64,000 bases of DNA from Caldifarciminota bacterium. Its GTDB lineage: Bacteria > Hydrothermota > UBA3073. Position 1 is the stretch's first letter; each line of letters begins with the position of its first letter. Positions 32,015-42,626 of the stretch are shown here, one piece after another. The notes under the pieces were generated by a model. It was not told where the DNA came from and did not search any database. It saw only the letters and a program-made list of their open reading frames with translations. A program made the position numbers and the translations under genes. Location: assembly GCA_030606335.1 (NCBI GenBank), contig JAUWGP010000002.1, positions 53,939 through 117,938 on the forward strand, read 5' to 3'.

Positions 32015-32251
32015 GCACTTTTTTGATAGAGCTCTGAAAAACTACTTTGAGCTTTCTTCCTTTCTACTCTTAAAGGCATTTAACTACAGAGGACACAGAG
32101 AATAGATGAATAATTTTACATCCATTCCATAACCATAACTTTCGTAAATATTATAGGGCAGATAAATGTCTGTATTCTTTACTATAACTACTGGTAATCA
32201 AATGTATCTGTTTAAAAGCAACGGTTTGTTAAAATATTTTTGTATTTTTAT

Positions 32252-32280
32252 TTGACAAATTAAGATTTTGGTATTATAAT
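32252..32280 (+). promoter_or_regulatory. Perfect promoter TTGACA-N17-TATAAT
   Basis: ttgaca 32252-32257, tataat 32275-32280. Confidence 0.7.
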
Positions 32281-32487
32281 ATTATAAATGATATATCTTT
32301 TTATACAAATCTATTAATGTTAACAAAGAAATGCATTAGATTTATAAGCACTCACGTATAGGGTGCTACATTGATTTTTAAACTCTGTTTATACAACATC
32401 ATCAAAAAATAACCTTCAATACAGGTACTCAGATGGGTTCATTATTTTAACAAATTTTAGAGTATTTCCTAAAATCTTACAAGGGAA

Positions 32488-33486
32488 GTGAGGAAAATGA
32501 AAAGAAATTTAATTCCTTTCTTAATAGTTATTATACTTAATAATTTTATAATTGGTTGTGGTAAAAACACACCAACTGACTCCAACAATGAATCAAACTG
32601 GCATAAAGTAGAAAGCCCTACTTCAAAGGGCCTAATCTCCGTCCACTTTATAGATGAAAATAATGGCTGGGCAGTAGGTGAAAAAGGTACGATTTTACAT
32701 TATAACGGTAACGAATGGATTACTGTTGAGTCCCCTACTTCAGAGTATCTTGTGGATGTTCATTTTGTGTCCTTCGATGATGGTTGGGCTGTTAGTGAAG
32801 GAGGAACAATTATACACTATAATGGTATTGAGTGGACTATTTTTACTACTCTTTCTCAAGGTGGGATTACCTGTGTCTATTTCCTGTCAGCATCAAATGG
32901 TTGGTTAGGCACAGCCACAATTGGCAAAGGTTTTAAAGATTCACCAGAATTCTATTATCCTATATACCACTACAATGGAACTGGTTGGAGTCCGGATACT
33001 ACATCTTCTTTAGTCGGGAATGTTAATTCTATCTATTTTTTAAATAAGAATAATGGCTGGGCAGTTGGGTTTCCTATATACACACCCTCTGGTATATATC
33101 ACTATGATGGTTCGAAATGGGAAGAAATTGAAGACACAATAGATGTATGGTTAAACTCTCTCTATTTTATATCATCAGATGATGGCTGGGGAGTGGGTCA
33201 TAGGGGTATAATTGTACATTATAATGGAAATGAGTGGAATATTTTTGAACAAATGCAATGTTATGAGCTATATTCCGTTCATTTTTTAAGTGAAAACAAA
33301 GGATGGGCTGTTGGAATACTTGAATTAAGTAAAGGAGTAATTTTACACTATAATGGCAATAAATGGTATATTGACAAGATCCCAGATACTGGACACTTAT
33401 ATTCTGTTTATTTCACTTCCCAAGATAATGGTTGGGTTGTTGGAGCTGATGGGGTAATATTACATTATATATCAAGTGTAGAGTAG
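32488..33486 (+). CDS. YCF48/BNR-like repeat lipoprotein
   Basis: Lipobox FIIGCGK; repeats VHFIDENNGWAVGEKGTILHYNGNEW; lacks T9SS CTD. Confidence 0.75.
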   Translation: MRKMKRNLIPFLIVIILNNFIIGCGKNTPTDSNNESNWHKVESPTSKGLISVHFIDENNGWAVGEKGTILHYNGNEWITVESPTSEYLVDVHFVSFDDGWAVSEGGTIIHYNGIEWTIFTTLSQGGITCVYFLSASNGWLGTATIGKGFKDSPEFYYPIYHYNGTGWSPDTTSSLVGNVNSIYFLNKNNGWAVGFPIYTPSGIYHYDGSKWEEIEDTIDVWLNSLYFISSDDGWGVGHRGIIVHYNGNEWNIFEQMQCYELYSVHFLSENKGWAVGILELSKGVILHYNGNKWYIDKIPDTGHLYSVYFTSQDNGWVVGADGVILHYISSVE

Positions 33487-33637
33487 GTTTGTACTAAGTG
33501 GTTTTATCATGTTACCTTGCTCCTCATCTCATTACTATAAATCCTTCCCTTCTACACCAACCTGGATAACTTCTATATATCAATCATAGTAGTAGATATT
33601 TTGAGTTATAACCTGATAACTCTATTCTATTTTCCTC

Positions 33638-33666
33638 TTGACTTTTAACATCTTTTATAGTATAAT
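33638..33666 (+). promoter_or_regulatory. Promoter TTGACT-N17-TATAAT
   Basis: ttgact 33638-33643, tataat 33661-33666. Confidence 0.7.
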
Positions 33667-33879
33667 CATAGAATAAAAGACAACAGACCTCAGACTGTAG
33701 ACTACAGACCACATATAATATACTAAAAATAGTAAGCAGTATGTACTAAAAGAGATAACAAGAGCTAATAAAAATATTTTTCTGTGAACTCTGTTACCTT
33801 CCTGGTTAATATATTACATAACATAATTATTTAAGAGTAGAAAGATTAAAAGAGATTTGTATATTAATCTGAGTAATCA

Positions 33880-33899
33880 GGTATAATGAATATTATACC
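33880..33899 (+). promoter_or_regulatory. SD-adjacent palindrome GGTATAATGAATATTATACC
   Basis: Perfect inverted repeat directly 5' of aGGAG and ATG at 33911. Confidence 0.75.
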
Positions 33900-33910
33900 A
33901 GGAGTAGGAT

Positions 33911-35629
33911 ATGAATATAAAAGATATTATTCCCGTTGCGCTTGGCGAAGAACCGGCAGATGTCTTGATAAAGAATGCAAGAATTGTAAATGTTTTCTCC
34001 GGTACCATCGAAAAAAATAATATAGCTTTATTCAAAAAGCGGATCGCCAGCATAGGTGATTATAATCGGGGAAAAAAGGTTATAGATCTCAAGGGAATGT
34101 ACATCGTTCCAGGTCTTATCGATGCACATATTCACATAGAAAGTTCCATGCTTTCACCGAGAGAGTTCGCTAAGGTTGCACTTCTAAGAGGTACTACAAC
34201 TGTCATTGCCGACCCCCATGAAATTGCCAATGTCATTGGTCTCGAAGGTGTTGAATATATGATTCACGCGACAGAAGGAATTCCCTTAAATGTCTATGTG
34301 ACCCTTCCTTCTGCTGTGCCCTCAACCAATCTTGAAACATCTGGGGCGAGACTTGGTGTAGAGGATATGATAGGATTCCTTGAAAAACATCCAAGAATAC
34401 TCGCACTGGGAGAGGTTATGAACTATCCTGGTGTTTTAAAGAGAGACAATGAACTCATAGCAAAAATCGAACTACTAAGACATAGGTATAAAAAAATAGA
34501 TGGTCACGCACCGTCACTAACAGGGAAAAAATTAAATGCATATATTACTGCCTTTATCCGCTCAGACCACGAATGTACCGAAAAAGACGAAGCAATTGAA
34601 AAAGTAAAACGTGGTATGCAAGTTTTTATAAGAGAGGGAAGTGCAGCAAAGAATCTTAATACACTTATCGATGCCGTAGACAGCAGAAATTTTCCATATT
34701 TTTCCTTCTGCACAGATGATAGAAATCCCGTTGATATAATGAACGAAGGACATATCGATTTTATGGTGAGATCTGCTATAAAGAAAGGTGTTACCCCTGT
34801 TAATGCAATCAGAATGGCGACCATCAATACGGCAAGATACTTCAATCTAAGAAGTATGGGAGCAATAGCACCGGGTTATAAGGCAGATATGCTTGTAGTT
34901 AATGACCTTAAAGATTTCCACATTCATTCCGTAATAAAAGACTCGATAACTGTTGTTGAGGAAGGTGAGTTAATAGTAAATGTTGAGGGTATATTCCCCG
35001 AGGTAAAAGGAAGATTGGGACCAATGAATCCTAAAAGAATAAAAGAAAAGGATATTATTATAAAAGACACGGGTAAAAAAATAAGGGTAATAGAGGTTTT
35101 CTATGACACAGTTTTAACAAAGGAGCTTATTACAGAACCTACAGTGGAAGGAGGGTTGGTCGTTGCCGATCCGTACAGAGATATTATGAAACTTGTCGTT
35201 ATCGATAGATATAGAGGAGAAAATTTTACTGTGGGATTCATAAAAGGTCTCGGCATTAAACGAGGAGCAATTGGTACAAGCGTTGGACACGACTCACACA
35301 ACATTGCTATCGTCGGGGAAAACGATTCAGACATTGTCCTTGCCCTTCAAGAATTGAGAAAGATGGGCGGGGGACTTGTTGTTGTAAATAACGGTGAAGT
35401 CCTTTCAAAATTACCCCTTCATATAGCTGGTTTGATGTCTGACAAACCCCTGGAAGAGGTTGTCAAAGCTATTAACAAGATTGACAAAAGTTCAAAACTC
35501 CTTGGAATCGAGAGAGACCCATTTATGACCCTCTCATTTGTTCAGCTACCAGTCATTCCCGCAATAAGGATGACAGATAGGGGAATTGTTGATGTTAATA
35601 AACAGAGCTTCGTTTCTTTGTATATTTAG
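33911..35629 (+). CDS. ade: Adenine deaminase
   Basis: IVPGLIDAHIHIESSMLSPREFAKVALLRGTTTVIADPHEIANV; DGHAPSLTG; TSVGHDSHNIAIVGEND. Confidence 0.93.
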   Translation: MNIKDIIPVALGEEPADVLIKNARIVNVFSGTIEKNNIALFKKRIASIGDYNRGKKVIDLKGMYIVPGLIDAHIHIESSMLSPREFAKVALLRGTTTVIADPHEIANVIGLEGVEYMIHATEGIPLNVYVTLPSAVPSTNLETSGARLGVEDMIGFLEKHPRILALGEVMNYPGVLKRDNELIAKIELLRHRYKKIDGHAPSLTGKKLNAYITAFIRSDHECTEKDEAIEKVKRGMQVFIREGSAAKNLNTLIDAVDSRNFPYFSFCTDDRNPVDIMNEGHIDFMVRSAIKKGVTPVNAIRMATINTARYFNLRSMGAIAPGYKADMLVVNDLKDFHIHSVIKDSITVVEEGELIVNVEGIFPEVKGRLGPMNPKRIKEKDIIIKDTGKKIRVIEVFYDTVLTKELITEPTVEGGLVVADPYRDIMKLVVIDRYRGENFTVGFIKGLGIKRGAIGTSVGHDSHNIAIVGENDSDIVLALQELRKMGGGLVVVNNGEVLSKLPLHIAGLMSDKPLEEVVKAINKIDKSSKLLGIERDPFMTLSFVQLPVIPAIRMTDRGIVDVNKQSFVSLYI

Positions 35630-35690
35630 TTTTACATAAGGCTTCGTAAAACTAAGGGTTCAAAAACCTGAAAAATATGTTTTTAATTAG

Positions 35691-35710
35691 CCCATCGCTT
35701 CAGCGGTGGG
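35691..35710. repeat. Short hairpin repeat CCCATCGCTTCAGCGGTGGG
   Basis: Inverted repeat between ade and metallophosphoesterase. Confidence 0.6.
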
Positions 35711-35758
35711 TAGTACTTCGTGTCTTCCGTGGGAGAAATTATTAAAAAGGGAGGTTGG

Positions 35759-36925
35759 ATGCGTGAATTAATAAAAAGATGTTTCCTTTTACTTCTGGTG
35801 GCGGTTACCGTCTTCTCTTGCCAGAAACATGAGGTTACATTCACATATGAAGATGAGTATGCAAAGACAGTCCATCTCGTCGGAACTATGAATGACTGGA
35901 ATAAAACTGCAGCACCATTTATAAAAAAAGATGGGCATTTTGAGGTAACCATTGAACTTCTTCCTGGTGAATATGAATATAAGTTCCTTATCGATGGAAA
36001 GGAGTGGATAACTGACCCTACAAACGACCTGATATGTCAGGGTTATTATACCAACTCTCTTCTAATAGTTGGCACTGAAGAAGAGATAGAGGAGATAAAG
36101 GGTAAGATACGAGAAAGTGCAGAACTTGTTACCAAAATTGATAGACTCAGCGAAGATAAACTACCATTCAGATTTGCGGTTCTTGGAGACAATAGAGGTA
36201 ATTCCGAGGTTTATAAAGCACTTCTTGATGAAATCTCCACTCTTGAACCTGATTTTATATTAAACACAGGGGACCTTATCACAAATCCAGGTAACCTCTA
36301 CCAATGGAAGGAGTTTATAGAATGGTCATCGGGCTATGGTTTCCCTGTCCTTCCGGTTGTAGGAAACCATGATGTAGAACACTCAAGGTCAGAGAAGATG
36401 TACAGGGATATATTCACCCTCCTGGATGAGGAAATTTACTACTCTTTTACATATGGTAATTCGGACTTCATAGTTTTGGATTCAGAGATTCCTGGTGAGG
36501 ATAGGAGAATAATAGGAAAACAACTTGAATGGCTTAAAGAAACTCTAAAAGCTTCCTCGTCAGCATATAGATTTGTCTTTCTTCACAGGCCCCTATATGC
36601 AGATTCTCTCATTGGTAGACACTTTGGTCGCTGTATGGATAAATATCCAGAGCAGAGAGACAGCCTGTTAACTCTGTTAAAGAACAACAACGTAGATATC
36701 ATATTTGTGGGGCATGAACATCTCTTCAGAAAGACTACGCACGATGAAGTAATTCAGATTATAACAGGAGGTGCAGGCGCTCCACTCTATGCAGAAGAGG
36801 AAGATGGGGGATTCTACCATTTCATTTTAGTAGATGTATATGAAGAAAAGATCGAGGGAAAGTTGTATAAACTAAAGGATTGCGATTTTACTGAGACATT
36901 AATATTTTCACTCCCACACCTTTAA
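35759..36925 (+). CDS. Metallophosphoesterase lipoprotein with N-terminal AMPK/CBM48-like domain
   Basis: VHLVGTMNDWNKTAAPFIKKDGHFEVTIELLPGEYEYKFLIDGKEWITDP; RFAVLGDNRGN...NTGDLI...VVGNHDVE...FVGHEH. Confidence 0.85.
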   Translation: MRELIKRCFLLLLVAVTVFSCQKHEVTFTYEDEYAKTVHLVGTMNDWNKTAAPFIKKDGHFEVTIELLPGEYEYKFLIDGKEWITDPTNDLICQGYYTNSLLIVGTEEEIEEIKGKIRESAELVTKIDRLSEDKLPFRFAVLGDNRGNSEVYKALLDEISTLEPDFILNTGDLITNPGNLYQWKEFIEWSSGYGFPVLPVVGNHDVEHSRSEKMYRDIFTLLDEEIYYSFTYGNSDFIVLDSEIPGEDRRIIGKQLEWLKETLKASSSAYRFVFLHRPLYADSLIGRHFGRCMDKYPEQRDSLLTLLKNNNVDIIFVGHEHLFRKTTHDEVIQIITGGAGAPLYAEEEDGGFYHFILVDVYEEKIEGKLYKLKDCDFTETLIFSLPHL

Positions 36926-36937
36926 CATAAGTTTTCT

Positions 36938-38095
36938 ATGTTTAGATTAGTTACAAAGATCATAGATATAAAAAAGACGGGTGAACGGAAAGATGGCAAC
37001 TTCAAGGTTTCCACCTTACGTCTCAAGGTCAGAATAAAAGACTTCATCCCTAAGAGTCCAAAACCACCACCCCATATAAAGGGAAAGTCTGTTTGGGTAA
37101 CCAGGGAGTATCCTCATCCGTTCGAACCAAAAAAAGGGAACGAAATTGTTGTATCACTAAAAGAGCTACCGCAAATAATTCCCGTAAGTTCTGATGATGT
37201 AAATAGAGATGGTCATAAAGAGGTGCTCTTAAAAAATGAATTTATGGATGTTACAATCATCCCACATCTTGGGGCAAGGATCGGCTCTCTAAAATATAAA
37301 GGTAGAGAGTATTTCGGTTCTAAGATTGAACATAAATCCAGAAAATGGGTTGATGTTGGGGGAATATTTGACACAACTGATGGGAAAATTCCCGGTTCTC
37401 TCTGGAACGCCGAGTTTAAGTATCAAGAGACAAAGGATAAAAGAATAAACAAAAAACATACAACTATAAGCACTAATCGCTGTAGACTCGTACACGATAA
37501 AAAGGGTCTTGTAATTGTAAAACATTTTTCACTTCATCCCAAATACCCACTACTTACCGAAAAGACGAAAATAACAGCGAAAAGAAAGAAAAATATTATA
37601 TACTCAAAATACTTACCTGTCAAAGTAATAGACACTGAAACTGCACTGTACGTACCCACGGAGGAAAAACTCGAACATAGGTACTACCAGAAAGAATCTG
37701 TTTTGACTCTCTGGTTTCCTATCGAGTATTGTGGGTTAAGACTTGGTTCATTCCTTGTCGGTGAAAGTAATGGCAGCTTTTTATATGCCACGCATAAACA
37801 AAAAACGGAGCATTTAACACTTCGACATTCAATAAACGTCCTGTTAATATGTTTATTTTCGGAGAAAAGAGAGCTGAAGAAAGGAAAATCATTTACTTAT
37901 AGTTGTATCTATGCATTTGGTGATGAATATATAGTTACAAGGGACTTAATTGCAATAAGGGCGGAATCTCCTGAAAAGACTTTTTTTATAGTAAGAGCGA
38001 ATGATAAATTCAAAGGAGAGTTGAAGTGGGATAACATGATTGTAAAATTAAAACCACTTGAAATAAAGGACGTGGGTACATTATGGGTAAATTAA
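36938..38095 (+). CDS. Hypothetical protein (galactose mutarotase-like fold possible)
   Basis: VTIIPHLGARIGSLKYKGREYF; overlaps next CDS by 13 nt. Confidence 0.5.
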   Translation: MFRLVTKIIDIKKTGERKDGNFKVSTLRLKVRIKDFIPKSPKPPPHIKGKSVWVTREYPHPFEPKKGNEIVVSLKELPQIIPVSSDDVNRDGHKEVLLKNEFMDVTIIPHLGARIGSLKYKGREYFGSKIEHKSRKWVDVGGIFDTTDGKIPGSLWNAEFKYQETKDKRINKKHTTISTNRCRLVHDKKGLVIVKHFSLHPKYPLLTEKTKITAKRKKNIIYSKYLPVKVIDTETALYVPTEEKLEHRYYQKESVLTLWFPIEYCGLRLGSFLVGESNGSFLYATHKQKTEHLTLRHSINVLLICLFSEKRELKKGKSFTYSCIYAFGDEYIVTRDLIAIRAESPEKTFFIVRANDKFKGELKWDNMIVKLKPLEIKDVGTLWVN

Positions 38096-39306
38096 ATCCA
38101 ATAACATTTGGCTATGAATGGGAGACTCTCATTCTGAAACCAGACCTATCTATTGTTGAAGACAGGGACATTGAGTGGCTTGGAAGACATCTGCGCAACA
38201 AATTCCCATGGTCAAGAACTGGTTATGATTATCTTGGACGACGAATGGATGGAAGGCTTCTCGAAATAAGAACCGGGATTCTTACCTCATATGAACAACT
38301 CATAGAACAGACACACCTCCAGTTAGAAGAGATAAAAAGAATATGCAGGAATAAGAAATGGACATTTCTTACCGTAGCAACCCATCCAGCTATCGGAAAT
38401 GCTGTGGGGCTGCATATCCATATTGGAAGCATATACGAGTTCGTTAATGCAACAGAAATTGCAGATGTTCTTATAAAATATGCTCCCTGTTTTGCAGCAC
38501 TTGCTGTGAATTCTCCAATCTGGAGTATGTATGAGAAAGAGGAATTTAAAAGCTATAGGGTGCTGCATCATGCGGATTACTGTACAAATGTTAGAAGGAT
38601 TTCCAATCCAGAGGTAGTACAATGGAGCTGGGGAGATGATGTATGTGTTAAAACGGATGTTCACTCTACCATAGAACTTAGAATTACTGATGCTGTATCC
38701 TCTGAGGAATTATTGTACCAATTTATTGCCTTTGTAGTTGCTTTTGTTATAGGATTTCTGAAAACGAATTCGCAGAGGTTCAGTAAGAATCTATACTTAG
38801 AATACATTGAAAATAGATTCAGGGCAGCTCGATGTGGACTGCAGGCAAGGTTAAAATGGGATGGAGAAGAAAGGGATGTTACGGATATTCTTTGGGATAT
38901 GATGGATATAGCAGATTTTAAATCCATAGGAGGTGGAGAAGTAGGTTTTATTAAGGAAATGCTAAATAAACGTCAGACACAGGCAGATTTCTGTATGTTC
39001 ATATATAAATATCACAATGACCTATTCCAACTAACAAGAGAGCTCGGGAACATCATGAAGAGAAAAAACTCCTTTCTGGACTATCTAAAAAAAGCACCCG
39101 TGCTCGATACTTTAGAACCTATCAATATAGATGATTTTATTCTTTCATATATTACTCGGGAGACACCTCTATCCCATATTTATGAACTACTATATCTTCC
39201 GTATGGTGTGCTCAATGAAAGGCTTAATAAATTGATTAAGGCAGGAAAGATAACTCGAGAGAGAACCCCTGAATATGGTGAGAGATATACGAGAATAAAA
39301 AATTAA
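38083..39306 (+). CDS. Glutamate-cysteine ligase (GCS2) family carboxylate-amine ligase
   Basis: TFGYEWETLILKPD, GLHIHIGS, STIELRITDAVSSEELLYQFIA. Confidence 0.75.
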   Translation: MGKLNPITFGYEWETLILKPDLSIVEDRDIEWLGRHLRNKFPWSRTGYDYLGRRMDGRLLEIRTGILTSYEQLIEQTHLQLEEIKRICRNKKWTFLTVATHPAIGNAVGLHIHIGSIYEFVNATEIADVLIKYAPCFAALAVNSPIWSMYEKEEFKSYRVLHHADYCTNVRRISNPEVVQWSWGDDVCVKTDVHSTIELRITDAVSSEELLYQFIAFVVAFVIGFLKTNSQRFSKNLYLEYIENRFRAARCGLQARLKWDGEERDVTDILWDMMDIADFKSIGGGEVGFIKEMLNKRQTQADFCMFIYKYHNDLFQLTRELGNIMKRKNSFLDYLKKAPVLDTLEPINIDDFILSYITRETPLSHIYELLYLPYGVLNERLNKLIKAGKITRERTPEYGERYTRIKN

Positions 39307-39419
39307 CCCCGCCATGTATATAAACAGATTTGTAGGCACTATTTCAATTCGTGCATGATAATAAAATAAGAATTAACCAGAGATTATCAGCGTATATCTT
39401 CGTCCAGAGATAACAAAGC

Positions 39420-40028
39420 ATGCAGATAACAAAAATAAAAAAGGGTAAAAAGAGATACAATATATACGTAGATGGAGAGTTTTCTCTTGCGGTAGGTGAT
39501 GAAACGCTTCTTAAATTGGACCTGTTCAACGGTAAGAAGATTGAGGAGAAAGAGCTTAGTAAGATAATTACCTATGAAGAGGGAGTTAGAGCAAGAGATT
39601 ATGCGCTCAATCTTCTCTCTTATAGACCTCGAACCAAAAGAGAACTCCTTCGAAGATTAAAGCAGAAAAAATATGATGTTCGAACAGCAGAAGAAACCGT
39701 ATCTAAGCTTGAGAGAAGCGGGCTTATAAACGATTACTCCTTTGCAAAACTTTTCATTGAAACCTTTAGAGATAGAAGGGGTATATATAGATTAAAGAAC
39801 GATCTCTTTAAACATGGGGTTGAAAAGACGATTATTGAAAAGGTTCTTAAGGAGGTTCCTGTTAATGAAAATAAGACAGCGAAAAAACTTATTGATAAAT
39901 GGCTGCGAACTCATAAAACAAGGGACGAAAAGGTCAAAAGCAGGCTTTTAAATTTTCTTGTTCAGAGAGGAATATCCTGGGATACTATATCAGAACTGCG
40001 GAATTACATTAAAACCATTATATCTTAA
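39420..40028 (+). CDS. recX: Regulatory protein RecX
   Basis: RARDYALNLLSYRPRTKRELLRRLKQKKYD, LINDYSFAKLFIETFRDRRGIYRLKNDLFKHGV. Confidence 0.88.
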   Translation: MQITKIKKGKKRYNIYVDGEFSLAVGDETLLKLDLFNGKKIEEKELSKIITYEEGVRARDYALNLLSYRPRTKRELLRRLKQKKYDVRTAEETVSKLERSGLINDYSFAKLFIETFRDRRGIYRLKNDLFKHGVEKTIIEKVLKEVPVNENKTAKKLIDKWLRTHKTRDEKVKSRLLNFLVQRGISWDTISELRNYIKTIIS

Positions 40029-40122
40029 ACAGACTGATTATAATGGCATAATTGCAATCTCTTTAGATCCCTGTTGAATGAAAATCTTTGTAATGTGGTG
40101 TTTTTTTATATCTGAGTAATCA

Positions 40123-40142
40123 GGCATAATGAACATTATACC
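40123..40142 (+). promoter_or_regulatory. SD-adjacent imperfect palindrome GGCATAATGAACATTATACC
   Basis: Directly 5' of AGGAGG, ATG at 40153. Confidence 0.65.
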
Positions 40143-40152
40143 AGGAGGAACT

Positions 40153-40623
40153 ATGTCTATACTCAAAAAACTGACGATAGTGCTCTGCGGCATCTCTATC
40201 ATAATCTCTCCTGTTTTCTGTCAGGAAGATGAACCTCAGATGTCCATGGAAGAGGCACTAAGGGCTATGGAAGTAGTCGGAGAATGGATGCAGATATGGG
40301 TTATATGGGCGTATACGGTGCCACTGCTTGAGTACAGCGATTATCTATATGAAGATGAATTGGTTACAGGAGAGGATTGTAGTAAATTAGATGATGCAGT
40401 GGTCAATATTGCTGAGGTTGTGCAGAATGTGCTTCCAAATGTTGGTGATGCAACGCTGCAGACCGAAGGTCTTGCTTCTATTGCTGCTATAATAGACTGG
40501 GCGAAATATCAAAAACAGTACCACCTGACTGGAGATACAGGATACAAAGAAAAGGCAGAGCAGGCAGAGACTGAAATGGAAAAACACAATAAAAAAATTG
40601 ATGAATATATTGGCTCGTTTTAA
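40153..40623 (+). CDS. Hypothetical secreted protein
   Basis: Signal peptide MSILKKLTIVLCGISIIISPVFCQ; SD aggagg. Confidence 0.6.
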   Translation: MSILKKLTIVLCGISIIISPVFCQEDEPQMSMEEALRAMEVVGEWMQIWVIWAYTVPLLEYSDYLYEDELVTGEDCSKLDDAVVNIAEVVQNVLPNVGDATLQTEGLASIAAIIDWAKYQKQYHLTGDTGYKEKAEQAETEMEKHNKKIDEYIGSF

Positions 40624-40652
40624 GAATAACAGCCGGTTATCATATAATCTCT

Positions 40653-40685
40653 ATACGGGGTAGGGTTCAAAACCCTACCCCGTAT
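40653..40685. terminator. Bidirectional hairpin ATACGGGGTAGGGTT-CAA-AACCCTACCCCGTAT
   Basis: Perfect 15-bp stem between convergent genes; overlaps 3' end of asnB. Confidence 0.75.
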
Positions 40686-42445
40686 TTCTTTCGCCATAAC
40701 TCAAATACTATTAATGTCCAGAGTTTCCTTGCATAACCCCTATCCATTCCCGCACGTTTAATTATCTCTTCCACGAATTTATAGTTAAACATACTTTTCC
40801 CAAGGATAGATTGGCACACACTAAGAAAACTTTCGTCAAACCACTCTTCAAAGGGTGATAGAAATCCATGCTTTCTACGTCTTAATATCTCACCAGGAAG
40901 AATATCCTTATATGCAAAATTAAGTATATATTTTGTGTTAAACCGTTTAAGTTTCAGGTTTTTATTAATACCCCTACAATATGAAACAAGTTTATGGTCC
41001 AAAAGCGGCACCCTACCCTCTATCGAGTTCGCCATGGTCATTCGGTCGAGCTTCTGTAGCACATCATCAGGAAGCCATCTTTCAAGGTCAAAGCGGAAAA
41101 GGGATTCTATACCCTTTCCAGAGATTTCGAGCTCGGTTAAATTTTCGTTATATAACCTCTTCTTCTCCTCCTCTGAAAATATTGAAAGCCAGCTAATGTT
41201 CTTCTTGAGAATATCCCTCTCCTGCATAAACAACTTTTCAAGGTATATCCTTTGTCTTTTGCCTAAAAAAGGCAAAATAACCTTAGAGGTTATTTTGAAA
41301 AACCCCTTATCACCAAACTTCTCAGATAGTATGGCAAGCAAATACCTGGGATATCCTGCAAAGTTCTCATCTCCACCCTCCCCTGTGAGAACTACCTTGA
41401 CTTCCTCAGATGCAAGTTTTGATATAAGATAGGTCGTTATAAGCGCCTCATCCGCTATTGGCTCATCAACAAATTCCATAACTTTATATAGATATTCTTC
41501 TATCCCAGAATCAATCTGTATATCCCTATGCTCGGTATTGAATCTTTCAGATACTATTTTAGCATACCCTCTTTCATCGTATTCCTTTGACTTAAATCCC
41601 ACGGTAAAGGTCTTCAAGCGAGACTTATATTTACTTGCAACAGCAGTTATGATTGCCGAGTCAAGCCCACCAGAAAGCAGGACACCTAACGGAACATCAG
41701 CCTGCAATCTTACTTTAACTGAATTATCTATAAGGGTTCTAATATTCTCAGCTACATCAGATATATCCTGGTTTTCTTTATTATTTCTTTCTTCCCTTTT
41801 ATCAAGACTCCAGTATTTCTCAATCCTGAGTTTTCCATCCTTCCAGATTGCAAAATGTCCCTGCGGGAGTCTTTTTACACCCTTAAGGATTGCATGTGGA
41901 GAGATTACGTATCCAAGCGTAAGGTAAGATGAAAAGGCAAAAGGGTCTATTTCTTTTCTGTTCAACTGTGGAATTAGTGCCTTCAGTTCTGATGCAAAGA
42001 CAAAAGCTCCGTCATCTGTATAATAGAGAGGTTTTATACCCATTCTATCCCTGGCAAGCAGTAATTTTCTCTCACTTTTGTCCCATATAGCAAATGCAAA
42101 CATACCATTTAGTTTATTTAAACATTTCGAACCCAATTCTTCATATAGGTGCACTATAACCTCTGTATCACTATCTGTATAAAATCTATGTCTTGATTTC
42201 AATTCTCTTCTCAGTTCTTTATAGTTATAAATCTCTCCGTTAAAAACTATACAAATATCTCTATTTTCATTAAAAATAGGTTGGTCTCCTGTTTCAAGAT
42301 CTATTATTGCAAGTCTACTGTGACCAAGCGATATGTTATCATCCTCATAATATCCCGCACCATCAGGACCACGATGAGCCATTGAGGTATTCATTCTTTT
42401 AATAGCCTCTTTAGAGGATGGGATTATGCCGCATATACCACACAT
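40667..42445 (-). CDS. asnB: Asparagine synthase (glutamine-hydrolysing)
   Basis: MCGICGIIPSSKEAIKRMNTSMAHRGPDGAGYY; LLSGGLDSAII; catalytic Cys2 start at 42445. Confidence 0.92.
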   Translation of the reverse strand: MCGICGIIPSSKEAIKRMNTSMAHRGPDGAGYYEDDNISLGHSRLAIIDLETGDQPIFNENRDICIVFNGEIYNYKELRRELKSRHRFYTDSDTEVIVHLYEELGSKCLNKLNGMFAFAIWDKSERKLLLARDRMGIKPLYYTDDGAFVFASELKALIPQLNRKEIDPFAFSSYLTLGYVISPHAILKGVKRLPQGHFAIWKDGKLRIEKYWSLDKREERNNKENQDISDVAENIRTLIDNSVKVRLQADVPLGVLLSGGLDSAIITAVASKYKSRLKTFTVGFKSKEYDERGYAKIVSERFNTEHRDIQIDSGIEEYLYKVMEFVDEPIADEALITTYLISKLASEEVKVVLTGEGGDENFAGYPRYLLAILSEKFGDKGFFKITSKVILPFLGKRQRIYLEKLFMQERDILKKNISWLSIFSEEEKKRLYNENLTELEISGKGIESLFRFDLERWLPDDVLQKLDRMTMANSIEGRVPLLDHKLVSYCRGINKNLKLKRFNTKYILNFAYKDILPGEILRRRKHGFLSPFEEWFDESFLSVCQSILGKSMFNYKFVEEIIKRAGMDRGYARKLWTLIVFELWRKKYGVGF

Positions 42446-42626
42446 AGATAAAAAGTAAGTAGTAGAAGGTAAATATCTAATTTCTAATGTCAAATGTATA
42501 ATATAAAGTCTAAAGGTCTACAGGTCAAACTTGCGCCTTACGCTTTACTCCTTACGCTATATGCTTTACGATTATCCATAGGTTCTATATTGACCAACGA
42601 ATAATTACTAATAGTTCGTATCTTAG

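Noticed and set aside
38083-39306. Canonical GshA role
   Set aside because: Only the GCS2 family fold is recognisable; the substrate cannot be decided from sequence reading.
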